Assembly: GCF_003205205.1 (NCBI RefSeq)
Contig: NZ_QJRL01000003.1
Span: 248,001-312,000 of the forward strand
DNA: 64,000 nucleotides
From: Pseudomonas sp. LB-090624
Lineage (GTDB): Bacteria; Pseudomonadota; Gammaproteobacteria; Pseudomonadales; Pseudomonadaceae
Direction of reading: 5' to 3'
The notes under the pieces are model-generated. The model was not told the origin of the DNA. It made no database searches and saw only the letters and a program-made list of their open reading frames with translations. Positions 53,706 to 62,464 of the stretch are shown here, piece after piece (the first letter of the stretch is position 1; each line of letters starts with the position of its first letter). Position numbers and translations under genes: made by a program.

Positions 53706-54919
53706 GCCTGTTTCTCCTGGGCGGCCATGTGGTTCATGACGGTTTGCATGTCTTTGTCACCGCGCCCCGACAGGCAGATCACCATCAGGTGGTCCTTGGG
53801 CAGCTTCGGTGCGCGCTTGATCGCTTCGGCCAGGGCGTGGGAGCTTTCCAGGGCCGGGATGATGCCTTCCAGACGGCAGGTGGCGTGGAACGCATCCAGC
53901 GCCTCGTCGTCGGTGATGCTGACGTATTCCACGCGCTTCACTTCGTGCAGGTAGGCGTGCTCCGGGCCGATACCTGGGTAGTCGAGGCCGGCGGAAATCG
54001 AGTGGGCGTCGGTGATCTGGCCGTCTTCGTCCTGCAGCAGGTAGGTCCGGTTGCCGTGCAAGACGCCCGGTACGCCGCCGTTCAGGCTGGCGGCGTGCTT
54101 GTCGGTATGCACGCCGTGGCCACCGGCTTCGACGCCGATGATTTGCACGCTTGGTTCTTCGAGGAACTCATGGAACAGCCCCATCGCGTTGGAGCCACCG
54201 CCAACGCAGGCGATCAGGCTGTCCGGCAGACGGCCTTCCTTCTCCTGCAACTGGGCGCGGGTCTCCTTGCCGATGATCGACTGGAAGTCGCGGACCATTG
54301 CCGGGTATGGGTGCGGGCCTGCCACGGTGCCGATCAGGTAGAAGGTGTCGTCGACGTTGGTCACCCAGTCACGCAGGGCTTCGTTCATGGCGTCTTTGAG
54401 GGTGCCGGTGCCAGCGGTAACCGGGACGATTTCGGCGCCCAGCAGCTTCATGCGGAACACGTTGGCCTGCTGTCGCTCGATATCGGTGGCGCCCATGTAG
54501 ATCACGCATGGCAGACCGAAGCGTGCGGCGACGGTGGCAGTGGCCACGCCATGCATGCCGGCGCCGGTTTCGGCTATCAGGCGTTTCTTGCCCATGCGCT
54601 TGGCCAGCAGTACCTGGCCAATGCAGTTGTTCACCTTGTGCGCGCCGGTGTGGTTGAGTTCTTCACGCTTGAAGAAGATTTTTGCGCCGCCGCAGTGTTC
54701 GGTGAGGCGCTCAGCGAAGTACAGCGGGTTGGGGCGGCCAATGTAGTCGCGCTGGAAGTAAGCCAGTTCTTCGAGGAACTTAGGGTCTGCCTTGGCCGCT
54801 TCGTATTCGCGGGCCAGGTCCAGCACCAGTGGCATCAGGGTTTCGGCCACGTAGCGGCCGCCGAACGAGCCGAACAGGCCGTTGGCGTCGGGGCCGGGGC
54901 GGTATTGGGACTGGGTCAT
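53702..54919 (-). CDS. trpB: Tryptophan synthase subunit beta
   Basis: PLP enzyme joining indole and serine to make tryptophan. The protein has 405 residues. The PLP-lysine motif is [19 protein letters not shown], and the glycine-rich phosphate loop is [16 protein letters not shown]. The start is ATG at 54919. It is separated from the divergent activator gene trpI by 110 nt, where the control sites lie. trpA follows immediately. Confidence 0.98.
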   Translation of the reverse strand: MTQSQYRPGPDANGLFGSFGGRYVAETLMPLVLDLAREYEAAKADPKFLEELAYFQRDYIGRPNPLYFAERLTEHCGGAKIFFKREELNHTGAHKVNNCIGQVLLAKRMGKKRLIAETGAGMHGVATATVAARFGLPCVIYMGATDIERQQANVFRMKLLGAEIVPVTAGTGTLKDAMNEALRDWVTNVDDTFYLIGTVAGPHPYPAMVRDFQSIIGKETRAQLQEKEGRLPDSLIACVGGGSNAMGLFHEFLEEPSVQIIGVEAGGHGVHTDKHAASLNGGVPGVLHGNRTYLLQDEDGQITDAHSISAGLDYPGIGPEHAYLHEVKRVEYVSITDDEALDAFHATCRLEGIIPALESSHALAEAIKRAPKLPKDHLMVICLSGRGDKDMQTVMNHMAAQEKQA

Positions 54920-55029
54920 GGGGCGCTCCAGGGCGTAATGAATGAGTGATGGGCTTTACTCTAACCACGGCAAGCCCGTCTGAAAACCGATAAGATTGCG
55001 CAAACTTGTCAGAAAAACTCACAGGTATC
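54920..55029. promoter_or_regulatory. trpI-trpBA intergenic control region
   Basis: The 110-nt gap separates divergent trpI and trpBA. In Pseudomonas, TrpI activates trpBA when indole-3-glycerol phosphate is high and represses itself, with binding sites in this gap (established knowledge). I do not identify the exact sites. The segment AGATTGCGCAAACTTGT is the clearest imperfectly symmetrical patch (TTGCGCAA). Confidence 0.6.
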
Positions 55030-55926
55030 ATGGCCCACGACCTCCCTCCCCTGAATGCCCTCCGCGCCTTTGAGGCAACCGCCCGGCTCAACAGCGTCAG
55101 TCAGGCGGCCGAGGCGCTGCATGTCACTCATGGCGCCGTGAGTCGGCAGATCAAGGTGCTGGAAGAACACCTGGGGGTGGCCCTTTTCGTAAAGGACGGG
55201 CGTGGCATCAAACTCACAGATGCCGGCGTGCGCCTGCGTGATGCCAGTGGCGAAGCCTTCGACCGCCTGCGCAGCGTGTGTGCCGAACTGAGCCGGGATG
55301 TCAGTGAAGCGCCATTTGTACTGGGCTGCTCGGGAAGCCTGCTGGCGCGCTGGTTCATCCCGCGGCTTGGACGGCTCCAGGCGGATTTACCCGAATTGCG
55401 TCTGCATCTTTCAGCCGGTGAAGGTGATCTCGACCCGCGGCGGCCGGGGCTGGACGCGCTGCTGGTGTATGCCGAGCCGCCGTGGCCGGCGGACATGCAG
55501 GTACATGTACTGGCTGAAGAACGAATAGGGCCGGTCTTGAGCCCACATTTCTCAGGTTTCGAACGTTTGCAGGGGGCACCTGCCCGAGCGCTGATGGGTG
55601 AAGCCCTGCTTCACACCACATCGCGGCCGCAAGCCTGGCCTACCTGGGCGGAGCAGCAGGGGCTTGAGCCAACGGCCATCCACTACGGCCAGGCCTTCGA
55701 GCACCTTTACTACCTGCTGGAAGCCGCAGTGGCGGGTTTGGGCGTGGCGATCGCGCCACAGCCGCTGGTCGCTGATGACCTGCGGGCGGGTCGCCTGAGT
55801 GCGCCGTGGGGCTTCTCCCCTACCCCAGCGGCGCTGGCGCTATGGGTGCCCCGACGCGCCGCGGACGGGCGCGCCGAGCAGCTGGCGCAATGGTTACGGG
55901 CGGAGTTGGTGCGGCAGGGCGCTTAG
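55030..55926 (+). CDS. trpI: LysR-type activator of tryptophan synthase, TrpI
   Basis: Activates trpBA in response to indole-3-glycerol phosphate. The protein has 298 residues from ATG 55030 ([20 protein letters not shown]). The LysR helix-turn-helix contains [20 protein letters not shown]. Its divergent position relative to trpBA is the same in other pseudomonads. An upstream in-frame TTG adds eight residues and is less likely. The 3' end overlaps the convergent DUF883 gene by four bases with no terminator visible. Confidence 0.94.
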   Translation: MAHDLPPLNALRAFEATARLNSVSQAAEALHVTHGAVSRQIKVLEEHLGVALFVKDGRGIKLTDAGVRLRDASGEAFDRLRSVCAELSRDVSEAPFVLGCSGSLLARWFIPRLGRLQADLPELRLHLSAGEGDLDPRRPGLDALLVYAEPPWPADMQVHVLAEERIGPVLSPHFSGFERLQGAPARALMGEALLHTTSRPQAWPTWAEQQGLEPTAIHYGQAFEHLYYLLEAAVAGLGVAIAPQPLVADDLRAGRLSAPWGFSPTPAALALWVPRRAADGRAEQLAQWLRAELVRQGA

Positions 55927-56246
55927 TTGCGCTTGGTCAGCAGGTACGCCGCGAGCAGACCCAGCGCCCCAATAGCTACACCTGCGGTGGTATAGGGATG
56001 CTCCTGGGCGTAGTCGCGGGTGGCGATACCGGTCTGGCGGGTGCGCTGTTTCACTTCTTCATACGCATCGCTCAGCAGGCTGCGCGAATGGCGCAGGGCA
56101 CTCTCAGCGTTGCTGCGCATGGCCTTGACTGACTTCTGGGTTTCTTCGGAGGCATCGTGCTTCAGGTTCTCCAGGCTTTTCAGCAGGCTTTCGATCTCTG
56201 CTTCCATGCTTTCCAGGGACGTTTTACGCAGCGAGTTGCGGTGCAT
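55923..56246 (-). CDS. DUF883 (ElaB/YqjD/YgaM) inner-membrane protein
   Basis: A 107-residue protein from ATG 56246 with AGGAG 7 nt upstream. It is a long helical, charged coiled-coil domain ([20 protein letters not shown] and onward) followed by a C-terminal membrane anchor ([20 protein letters not shown]). This matches the ElaB/YqjD family, tail-anchored proteins associated with ribosomes in stationary phase in E. coli. It is divergent from dodecin and overlaps trpI by four bases. Role here is inferred. Confidence 0.86.
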   Translation of the reverse strand: MHRNSLRKTSLESMEAEIESLLKSLENLKHDASEETQKSVKAMRSNAESALRHSRSLLSDAYEEVKQRTRQTGIATRDYAQEHPYTTAGVAIGALGLLAAYLLTKRN

Positions 56247-56396
56247 GTTGACTCTCCTTTGCAGTATGGGCTGTAAGGATTGCGACCCTTCGGCTGCGGG
56301 AAAGTGCGATCGAACTTTCGCTGACGGTGACAGCTCGCAGGTAAACCAGGCCTGCGCTGCTAGGCTCAATTCCATTGTCACCCAAGGAGAGTGCTC

Positions 56397-56612
56397 ATGA
56401 CCGATCATCACACCTACAAGAAGATCGAACTGGTGGGGTCTTCCCCAACCAGCATCGAAGAGGCGATCAACAATGCCCTGGCCGAAGCCGGCAAGAGCAT
56501 CAAGCACCTGGAGTGGTTTGAAGTGGTCGATACCCGTGGCCATATTCGCGATAACAAGGCTGCACATTTCCAGGTCACGCTGAAGGTTGGCTTCCGTATC
56601 GCCAATAGCTGA
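56397..56612 (+). CDS. Dodecin (small flavin-binding protein)
   Basis: Small flavoprotein, 71 residues from ATG 56397 behind AAGGAG ([20 protein letters not shown]). It has the dodecin beta-alpha-beta-beta pattern and the flavin-stacking Trp in [14 protein letters not shown]. Dodecins form 12-mers that store or buffer flavins, and are stress-associated. It is divergent from DUF883 by 150 nt. A terminator follows. Confidence 0.93.
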   Translation: MTDHHTYKKIELVGSSPTSIEEAINNALAEAGKSIKHLEWFEVVDTRGHIRDNKAAHFQVTLKVGFRIANS

Positions 56613-56656
56613 TACATCGCCAGGCTGGAACAGCCTGGCGGGATGGGGTATTTAGG

Positions 56657-56685
56657 AAAAGGGCGCCTAGGCGGGCGCCCTTTCT
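56657..56685 (+). terminator. Rho-independent terminator after dodecin
   Basis: GGGCGCC-TAGGC-GGGCGCCC hairpin preceded by AAAA and followed by TTTCT, 45 nt after the dodecin stop and 29 nt before the DUF1161 start. It separates dodecin from the next gene. Confidence 0.8.
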
Positions 56686-56713
56686 GATTTCATCTGCACA
56701 AGGAATGCGAGTG

Positions 56714-56935
56714 ATGACCAAACTGATTCTGGCGCTGGGCCTGATGACCTTGGCTGGCAGTGCGCTGGCAGCGGGCAAGCCGTGTGAGGAGCTGAAGGCG
56801 GAAATTGCCGCCAAGCTGGATGCCAAGGGGGTCACCGGCTACAAGCTTGAGATCGTCGACAAAGGCGAACCGGCAGGCAAGGTGATTGGTAGCTGCGAGG
56901 CGGGTACCAAGGAAATTGTGTATCGCCGCGGTTGA
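56714..56935 (+). CDS. DUF1161 family secreted protein (copy 1)
   Basis: A 73-residue protein from ATG 56714 (MTKLILALGLMTLAGSALA). A signal peptide ends at about residue 20 (ALAA). The mature part has two Cys (CEELKAEIAAKLDAKGV and GSCEAG), likely a disulfide in the periplasm. A second member lies at 58686 (KPCEELKAEI shared). The family function is unknown. A GAG-rich AAGGA lies 9 nt upstream of the chosen ATG. Confidence 0.84.
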   Translation: MTKLILALGLMTLAGSALAAGKPCEELKAEIAAKLDAKGVTGYKLEIVDKGEPAGKVIGSCEAGTKEIVYRRG

Positions 56936-56950
56936 GTGCTGGCGTGTTCA

Positions 56951-57024
56951 CGGGTTTGCCCGCTCCCACAGGTTCGCCACAGACTCAAGCGTCCGTGCAG
57001 TTCCTGTGGGAGTGGGCAAGCCGC
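56951..57024. repeat. Inverted REP-like pair between DUF1161 and luciferase-like gene
   Basis: Left arm 56951-56972 and right arm 57003-57024 are reverse complements apart from one or two mismatches and share GCCCGCTCCCACAGG. The unit is close to the P. putida REP core. It fills the 93-nt gap between convergent genes. Confidence 0.8.
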
Positions 57025-57028
57025 AAGC

Positions 57029-58033
57029 TCACTCGGTTTTCAGGGCCTGCGCCAACAATTCATAGGACCGGATCCGGTCTGCATGCTCGTACAGGTCGCA
57101 GGTAAAGATCAGCTCATCCGCCCCGGTCTGCTCCAGCAGCACCTCCACCTTGGCCCGCACCTTCTGCGGGCTGCCGATCATCGCCAAGCCCAGGAAACTG
57201 CTCACCGCATCGCGCTCGTGGGGTAGCCACAAGCCATCCATGCTCTCCACCGGCGGCTTCTGCATCAGGCTTTGCCCGCGAATCAGCGCGAGAATGCGCT
57301 GGTACACCGAGGTCGCCAGGTACTCGGCCTTCTCATCTGTCTCTGCCACAACCATGGGAATGCCCAGCATCACATACGGTTTGTCCAGCGTGGTGGAAGG
57401 CTTGAAGTGATTGCGGTACACGCGGATGGCCTCGTGCATGTAGCGTGGCGCAAAGTGCGAGGCGAAGGCATAACGCATGCCGCGCATGCCGGCCAGCTGG
57501 GCGCTGAACAGGCTGGAGCCCAGCAGCCACATCGGCACATCGGTGTCGTGCCCAGGCACGGCGATCACTTTTTGATCATCAGTCCGCGGGCCGAGGTAGC
57601 GTGACAACTCCTCGACATCGTCCGGGAAGTCGTCAGGGCCGCCGGCGCGATCGCGGCGCAGGGCATAGGCGGTCATCTGGTCGGAACCTGGGGCACGGCC
57701 CAGGCCCAGGTCGATACGCCCAGGGTATAGGCTGGCCAGGGTGCCGAACTGCTCGGCAATCACCAGCGGCGCATGGTTGGGCAGCATGACACCACCAGAA
57801 CCCACGCGAATAGTGGAGGTGCCACCGGCCAGGTAGCCGATCAGAACCGAAGTGGCAGAGCTGGCGATGCCGTCCATGTTGTGGTGTTCGGCCACCCAGA
57901 AGCGGTTGTAGCCAAAGCGCTCGACGTGCTGCGCCAGGTCCAGCGAGTTGCGCAGCGACTGTGCCGGGCCGGCGTCGGCGCGAACGGGCACCAAATCGAG
58001 GGTGGAAATCTTCAAGTCACGCAGCTGCGTCAT
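57029..58033 (-). CDS. Luciferase-like (LLM-class) flavin monooxygenase
   Basis: Bacterial-luciferase superfamily enzyme, 334 residues from ATG 58033 with GGAGG just upstream ([20 protein letters not shown]). Typical segments are [36 protein letters not shown], and [20 protein letters not shown] at the end. It resembles the MsnO8 group; the substrate is unknown. It is divergent from the OsmC gene. Confidence 0.87.
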   Translation of the reverse strand: MTQLRDLKISTLDLVPVRADAGPAQSLRNSLDLAQHVERFGYNRFWVAEHHNMDGIASSATSVLIGYLAGGTSTIRVGSGGVMLPNHAPLVIAEQFGTLASLYPGRIDLGLGRAPGSDQMTAYALRRDRAGGPDDFPDDVEELSRYLGPRTDDQKVIAVPGHDTDVPMWLLGSSLFSAQLAGMRGMRYAFASHFAPRYMHEAIRVYRNHFKPSTTLDKPYVMLGIPMVVAETDEKAEYLATSVYQRILALIRGQSLMQKPPVESMDGLWLPHERDAVSSFLGLAMIGSPQKVRAKVEVLLEQTGADELIFTCDLYEHADRIRSYELLAQALKTE

Positions 58034-58185
58034 GGGGCCTCCGCAAGAGTGATTGGCCAGAGGCCTTTAAGACTCTGTATGGGCGTATTCGACGGATTCA
58101 ATGGTTGCCGTGTGATTGCTCTGAACTTGCCGTAGGCGACTGACCTCTGAACCCATAAGCACGTAACCAGCGACAAGGAGGCATC

Positions 58186-58611
58186 ATGAAAAAGACAGCA
58201 TCGGCAATATGGCAAGGTGGTTTGAAAGAAGGCAAGGGTTTGCTTTCGACTGAAAGCGGCGCACTCAAGCAGAACCCTTATGGCTTCAATACCCGTTTCG
58301 AGGGCACGCCAGGAACCAACCCGGAAGAGTTGATCGGGGCGGCGCATGCCGGGTGCTTTTCGATGGCACTGTCCATGATGCTAGGCGAGGCAGGGCTCAC
58401 TCCTGACAGAATCGACACGGCAGCCGAAGTGACGCTTGAAAAGCAGGCAGATGGCTTTGCCATTACCGCTGTGCACCTGGTGCTCAGGGCCAAGGTGCCT
58501 GGCGCCACCGAGGCGCAATTCATGGAGATCGCCAACAAAGCGAAGGAAGGCTGCCCGGTGTCCAAGGTACTGAATGCAAAGATCAGCCTGGATGCTGCGT
58601 TGGTGGGCTGA
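58186..58611 (+). CDS. OsmC-family peroxiredoxin-like protein
   Basis: Hydroperoxide reductase of the OsmC/Ohr family. The protein has 141 residues from ATG 58186 behind AAGGAGG (MKKTASAIWQGGLKEGKGLL). The reactive Cys lies in GAAHAGCFSMALSMM and the second in KAKEGCPVSKVLNAKI, the usual pair. Conserved Glu and Arg positions around PEELIGA fit OsmC. It is expected to act on organic peroxides with a lipoyl or thiol partner. It is divergent from the luciferase-like gene by 152 nt. Confidence 0.92.
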   Translation: MKKTASAIWQGGLKEGKGLLSTESGALKQNPYGFNTRFEGTPGTNPEELIGAAHAGCFSMALSMMLGEAGLTPDRIDTAAEVTLEKQADGFAITAVHLVLRAKVPGATEAQFMEIANKAKEGCPVSKVLNAKISLDAALVG

Positions 58612-58685
58612 GGCGGCGCAACGATGGCAGTTTGCTGTAGTCTAAACAGCGTCGGCAGCACAACTGCCCTTTCAGGAGCCGTTCC

Positions 58686-58919
58686 ATGATTCGCGTAGCA
58701 ATCGCCGTGATGGCTTCGCTGGTCGCCACGTCCGCGTTGGCGGCGGTGAAGCCGTGCGAGGAACTAAAAGCCGAGATCGAGGCCAAGATCCAGGCCCAAG
58801 GGGTAGCATCCTACACCCTCGAAATCGTGGCCAACAGCGAGGTCAAGGACCAGAACATGGTGGTCGGGACTTGCGATGGTGGGACCAAGAAAATCATTTA
58901 CCAGAAGAATGATCGGTAG
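58686..58919 (+). CDS. DUF1161 family secreted protein (copy 2)
   Basis: A 77-residue paralogue of the 56714 protein. The signal peptide is MIRVAIAVMASLVATSALA. The mature part begins VKPCEELKAEIEAKIQAQGV and ends with a second Cys in GTCDGGTKKIIYQ. It shares the KPCEELKAEI block with copy 1 and follows OsmC by 74 nt. Function is unknown; the paired Cys suggest a periplasmic disulfide protein. Confidence 0.84.
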   Translation: MIRVAIAVMASLVATSALAAVKPCEELKAEIEAKIQAQGVASYTLEIVANSEVKDQNMVVGTCDGGTKKIIYQKNDR

Positions 58920-58932
58920 GGTCCCGGACCTT

Positions 58933-58951
58933 GGGGCCGCTTGGCGGCCCC
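58933..58951. terminator. GC-rich hairpin between convergent genes
   Basis: GGGGCCGC-TTG-GCGGCCCC stem-loop with flanking CCTT and AGG. It lies between the DUF1161 stop and the convergent lipoprotein stop. No T run is evident, so it is a weaker terminator than the others. Confidence 0.6.
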
Positions 58952-58955
58952 AGGT

Positions 58956-59369
58956 TCACGGAATGCAGAACACCTCGCTAGGCTCGTTCACCAGCACCTT
59001 GCGGCTTGCGTCATACAGCAGCACCTGCGGTTCCATCACCGGCGCCCGTGCTTCCAGACGATAACGCTCACCGGCCTTGAAGTCGTCAAAGCGCACGGTC
59101 AGGTAGCAGGTACGGTCCCGTGGCTCACTCATGATGCCGCCCGAGTAAATCTCGTAATCGAAGCGCACCACCAGTTCGTGCTTGCCCGGCGTTACCTGGA
59201 AGTAGCGGCCGTCATCCAGACGCTTGCCATCCAGGCGGTCGGCCATGATCACCCGGCCAGGGGTCATGGTGTAGAGGTCGACCCAGGCCTGCTTGGGGTC
59301 GACGGGCGGCAAGGGGCTGGCGCAAGCCCCCAGTGCACTGAGGGCGATCAGCATCATGGGCTGGCGCAT
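58956..59369 (-). CDS. Hypothetical outer-membrane-type lipoprotein (paralogue A)
   Basis: A 137-residue protein with a lipoprotein signal: lipobox SALGAC near residue 15, then ASPLPPVDPKQAWVDLYTM. The rest is a beta-rich domain (RYFQVTPGKHELVVRFDYEI, DFKAGERYRLEARA). It is a clear paralogue of the next gene (59425), sharing DPNQAW/DPKQAW, RYFxVxPGxHEL and the AGxRYxL block. No known domain was recognised. It is not close to the aminopeptidase in sequence. Confidence 0.83.
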   Translation of the reverse strand: MRQPMMLIALSALGACASPLPPVDPKQAWVDLYTMTPGRVIMADRLDGKRLDDGRYFQVTPGKHELVVRFDYEIYSGGIMSEPRDRTCYLTVRFDDFKAGERYRLEARAPVMEPQVLLYDASRKVLVNEPSEVFCIP

Positions 59370-59424
59370 GGCAAAGCTCCCACTTGCGATTTACACGCTA
59401 TAAGCATAGCGCCGTTTGCGCGTG

Positions 59425-59838
59425 TCAGGTGCGCTGGCAACCCGCCGGCAGGCCTTGGCCAAGCAGTTTCTGCTGCTGGTCGTAGAGTTTGATCCAAGGA
59501 CGAAAGCCGATGCTGCCGGCTTGCAGTTGGTAGCGCTGCCCGGCGCTGAAGTCCTTGAAGGTCAGTTTCACCTGGCAATCGCGCCACAGCGGCTCTTCGA
59601 CCGGGCCGATGTTGCTGGGGGTAACCGGGAACTGGTAGCGCACGGTCAGCTCATGGCTACCGGGTTGCACTTCAAAATACCGGTTGTCGGCCCAGTCACG
59701 TTCATCCACCTGCACAGCATCAAGCGAGGTGTTGTCGTAGGGGGTGAGGTCGATCCAGGCCTGGTTAGGGTCCGGATCTGGCAACGTCGAACAGGCAGAT
59801 ATCAGCATCAGTGAACCGGCGACCCACAATGCACGCAT
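59425..59838 (-). CDS. Hypothetical outer-membrane-type lipoprotein (paralogue B)
   Basis: A 137-residue protein with lipobox LMLISAC (Cys16), then STLPDPDPNQAWIDLTPYD. It has the same length and pattern as the gene at 58956 (YFEVQPGSHELTVRYQFPV, DFSAGQRYQLQA). Tandem duplication is the simple explanation, and the two are 55 nt apart on the same strand. The function is unknown. It is divergent from the metallopeptidase-like lipoprotein gene (68 nt). Confidence 0.83.
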   Translation of the reverse strand: MRALWVAGSLMLISACSTLPDPDPNQAWIDLTPYDNTSLDAVQVDERDWADNRYFEVQPGSHELTVRYQFPVTPSNIGPVEEPLWRDCQVKLTFKDFSAGQRYQLQAGSIGFRPWIKLYDQQQKLLGQGLPAGCQRT

Positions 59839-59906
59839 GGCGAAACTCCCCCTTGGCGAGATAGTCTTGGAGCGAAGTCAGCCTTGAGCGAGTCAGACAG
59901 TCCCGG

Positions 59907-60998
59907 ATGCTTCGACTTTTTCTTATGCAGCGCTCAGGCCCTGGGGCACTCGACCGCGTTTTCACCCATTTGGTTCCGCTGGCGGCTGCGCTTCTGCTGA
60001 GCGGTTGCAGCAGCGCCGCCTACTACGGGCAGCTGGCGCAGGGGCAGTGGCAGTTGTTGCAGGCGCGGCAACCGGTGGAACAGGTAGTCGCTGACCCGGC
60101 TACCCCGCCAGCGTTGCGCGCCCACCTGCAACGGGCTGAACAGGCGCGGGTTTTTGCCAGCCAGCAATTGAAACTGCCCGACAACCGCAGCTACCGGGTC
60201 TATGCCGACCTGGGCCGCCCGTACGTGGTCTGGAACGTGTTCGCCACGCCCGAGCTGTCGTTGCAGCCGGTGACGCACTGCTTCCCGATTGCCGGATGCG
60301 TGGCCTACCGTGGCTACTATCAGCAAGGGGCAGCGCGTGGGGCGGCGGCACTGATGCGCCAGGGCGGGCTGGATGTGTACGTCGGCGGGGTGGAAGCCTA
60401 TTCAACCCTGGGCTGGTTCGATGACCCGATCCTGTCTTCGATGATGGGCTGGGGTGACGAGCGCCTGGCGACCTTGATCTTCCATGAGCTGGCCCATCAG
60501 CGTTTCTATGTGCAGGACGACACCGAGTTCAACGAGTCGTTTGCCTCGTTTGTCGAGCAGGAAGGCACGCGGCAATGGCGAGCGGCACGTGGCCTTGCGG
60601 CGGTTGGCGGGGATCAGGGAAAGCAGCGCGACCAGTTTATCCGCCTGGTGCTGGGCAGCCGTGAGCGATTGCAGGCGATTTATGCAGGGCCGTTGGATGA
60701 TGCGCACAAGCGCCAGGCCAAACAGCGCGAGTTTGAGCGTTTGAGGCGTGAATACCGGCAGGTGCGTGATGGCCAGTGGGGCGGTGACAAGCGCTATGAC
60801 GCCTGGATGTATGGGCCGATGAATAACGCCAAGCTGTTGCCGTTCGGGCTCTATGATCAGTGGGTGCCGGCGTTTGCGGCGCTGTTTCGTGACGCGGGTG
60901 GGGATTGGGCTCGGTTTTACGAGCGGGTCGAGCAGTTGGGGCGGTTGTCTACTGAAGAAAGAAAAGCGGCGCTGCAGCGTCTGATGGTTAGCCAGTGA
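59907..60998 (+). CDS. Putative lipoprotein zinc aminopeptidase (DUF2265-like)
   Basis: A 363-residue protein with lipobox LLLSGC (Cys34), which would anchor it to a membrane. The zinc motif is HELAHQ at 193-198, with a downstream Glu in NESFASFVEQEG as the likely third ligand and family segment. The start may be ATG 59907 or 59925, as neither has a strong ribosome site. Peptide-hydrolase function is a family prediction, not tested. It is divergent from the paralogue-B lipoprotein. Confidence 0.8.
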   Translation: MLRLFLMQRSGPGALDRVFTHLVPLAAALLLSGCSSAAYYGQLAQGQWQLLQARQPVEQVVADPATPPALRAHLQRAEQARVFASQQLKLPDNRSYRVYADLGRPYVVWNVFATPELSLQPVTHCFPIAGCVAYRGYYQQGAARGAAALMRQGGLDVYVGGVEAYSTLGWFDDPILSSMMGWGDERLATLIFHELAHQRFYVQDDTEFNESFASFVEQEGTRQWRAARGLAAVGGDQGKQRDQFIRLVLGSRERLQAIYAGPLDDAHKRQAKQREFERLRREYRQVRDGQWGGDKRYDAWMYGPMNNAKLLPFGLYDQWVPAFAALFRDAGGDWARFYERVEQLGRLSTEERKAALQRLMVSQ

Positions 60999-61004
60999 GG
61001 TAAG

Positions 61005-61095
61005 GGGCCGCTTTGCGGCCCATCGCGACACAAGGCCCCCACAAAGGCCCTGCGTACGCCGATCGATGTGGAAGGGCCGGCAGCAAAGCAGCCCT
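61005..61095. repeat. Degenerate inverted REP-like element between convergent genes
   Basis: The left part GGGGCCGCTTTGCGGCCC (61010-61024 region) and the right part GGCAGCAAAGCAGCCC (near 61080-61095) match the arms of the 46598-46707 element, but the middle is shortened and altered. It is a decayed copy of that repeat, between the metallopeptidase and HAD genes. Confidence 0.65.
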
Positions 61096-61103
61096 GCTGG
61101 CAC

Positions 61104-61754
61104 TCAAGGCTTGCTAAAAGCCTGATGCAAATCGGCTACCGTGGCGAAGTGGAAAGCGGGTTCTTCCGCCATCAACTCTTCGCTGGTACCAAACCCATAC
61201 CCCACCGCTACGGCCTGCAAGCCATTGCTGTGCGCGCCGATCAGGTCATGCTTGCGGTCCCCGATCATCAGGGTTTGCGCCGGGTCCAGCCGTTCTTCAT
61301 CCAATAAATGGCGAATCAGCTCGACCTTGTTGGTGCGCGTGCCGTCCAGTTCGCTGCCGTAGATCACCTTGAAGTGGTGGTCGAAGGCGAAATGCCGGGC
61401 GATTTCGCGGGCGAATTCCCACGGCTTGGAGGTGGCGATGTACAGCGTGCGGCCCTGCCCGTTCAGGGCTTCGAGCAACTCCGGCACACCTTGGAACACC
61501 AGGTTCTCGTACAGGCCGGTGACGCGGAAACGCTCCCGGTAGAAGTTCACCGCATCCCAGGCCTTGGCTTCGTCGAAGCTGTAGAACTGCATGAAAGCCT
61601 GCAGCAAGGGTGGGCCGATGAAGTGTTCGAGGCGGGCCAGGTCCGGTTCGTCGATGCCCAGCTTGGCCAGGGCGTACTGGATCGAGCGTGTGATGCCCAG
61701 GCGTGGGTCGGTCAGGGTACCGTCGAGGTCGAAAAGGATGTTTTGCTGGTGCAT
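61104..61754 (-). CDS. HAD-family phosphatase (phosphoglycolate phosphatase-like)
   Basis: Haloacid dehalogenase superfamily hydrolase with 216 residues. Motif I is FDLDGTLTD (nucleophile Asp in DLDGT), motif II is YIATSKP, and motif IV is MIGDRKHDLIGAHSNGLQ. A helical cap lies between motif I and II. It is close to Gph/YqaB-type enzymes; the substrate cannot be told from sequence. It reads leftward 59 nt after the gamma-carbonic anhydrase stop. Confidence 0.86.
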   Translation of the reverse strand: MHQQNILFDLDGTLTDPRLGITRSIQYALAKLGIDEPDLARLEHFIGPPLLQAFMQFYSFDEAKAWDAVNFYRERFRVTGLYENLVFQGVPELLEALNGQGRTLYIATSKPWEFAREIARHFAFDHHFKVIYGSELDGTRTNKVELIRHLLDEERLDPAQTLMIGDRKHDLIGAHSNGLQAVAVGYGFGTSEELMAEEPAFHFATVADLHQAFSKP

Positions 61755-61788
61755 GTAAAGGGTTCCACTTCAGTGCTGCGTGGCCATC

Positions 61789-61808
61789 TTCGCGGACCTG
61801 CCCGCGAA
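61789..61808. repeat. Short REP-type palindrome before gamma-carbonic anhydrase stop
   Basis: TTCGCGG-ACCTGC-CCGCGAA has perfect 7-bp arms (TTCGCGG / CCGCGAA). This is the core of the Pseudomonas REP. It lies in the gap between two leftward genes. Confidence 0.68.
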
Positions 61809-61813
61809 TGCGC

Positions 61814-62362
61814 TCATTCAGGTTGATCGTAGCCTTCGGCCAGGTGCTGGTCCTTGAGCTTCACATAATTGCCGGCGCTGTAGGCAAAGAACGCACGCTC
61901 CTTGTCGTTCAGCAACCGGGCCTGTTTTACCGGGCTGCCCATATACAGGTAGCCACTGACCAGGCGTTTGCCGGGCGGTACCAGGCTTCCGGCACCGATG
62001 ACCACTTCGTCCTCGACGATGGCGCCGTCCATGATGGTGCTGCCCATACCCACCAGAATGCGATTGCCCAAGGTGCAGCCATGCAGCATCACTTTGTGAC
62101 CGATGGTCACTTCGTCGCCGATGATCAAGGGGAACCCGTCGGGGTTGAACGGGCCAGCGTGGGTGATGTGCAGCACGCTGCCATCCTGCACGCTGGTGCG
62201 CGCACCGATACGGATGCGGTGCATGTCGCCGCGTATTACTGTCAGTGGCCAGATCGAGCTGTCTTCGCCGATCTCCACGTCGCCCAACACCACCGCCGAA
62301 CGGTCGACGAATGCCTTGGGCCCCACTTTTGGAGTGTGTTGCTGGAAGCTGCGAATGGCCAT
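61814..62362 (-). CDS. Gamma-carbonic anhydrase family protein
   Basis: Left-handed beta-helix protein of hexapeptide repeats. I choose ATG 62362 (MAIRSFQQHTPKVGPKAFVD, 182 residues). The repeats run through ILVGMGSTIMDGAIVEDEVV, and candidate metal His are in HITHAGPF and GHKVMLHGC. The C-terminus ends YVKLKDQHLAEGYDQPE. Family members bind zinc or iron; activity here is not proven. It is divergent from prlC (102 nt). A much longer in-frame extension opposite prlC is not real. Confidence 0.88.
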   Translation of the reverse strand: MAIRSFQQHTPKVGPKAFVDRSAVVLGDVEIGEDSSIWPLTVIRGDMHRIRIGARTSVQDGSVLHITHAGPFNPDGFPLIIGDEVTIGHKVMLHGCTLGNRILVGMGSTIMDGAIVEDEVVIGAGSLVPPGKRLVSGYLYMGSPVKQARLLNDKERAFFAYSAGNYVKLKDQHLAEGYDQPE

Positions 62363-62464
62363 GATAGCGTCTCTCATCTGTGCCGATAGGCAGGCTGCCT
62401 GCTGCGGTCGGCGTCGATTGTAATTAAGATGGGGCAGTGTTTCTTCTGCCAAGGTATCCGAACC

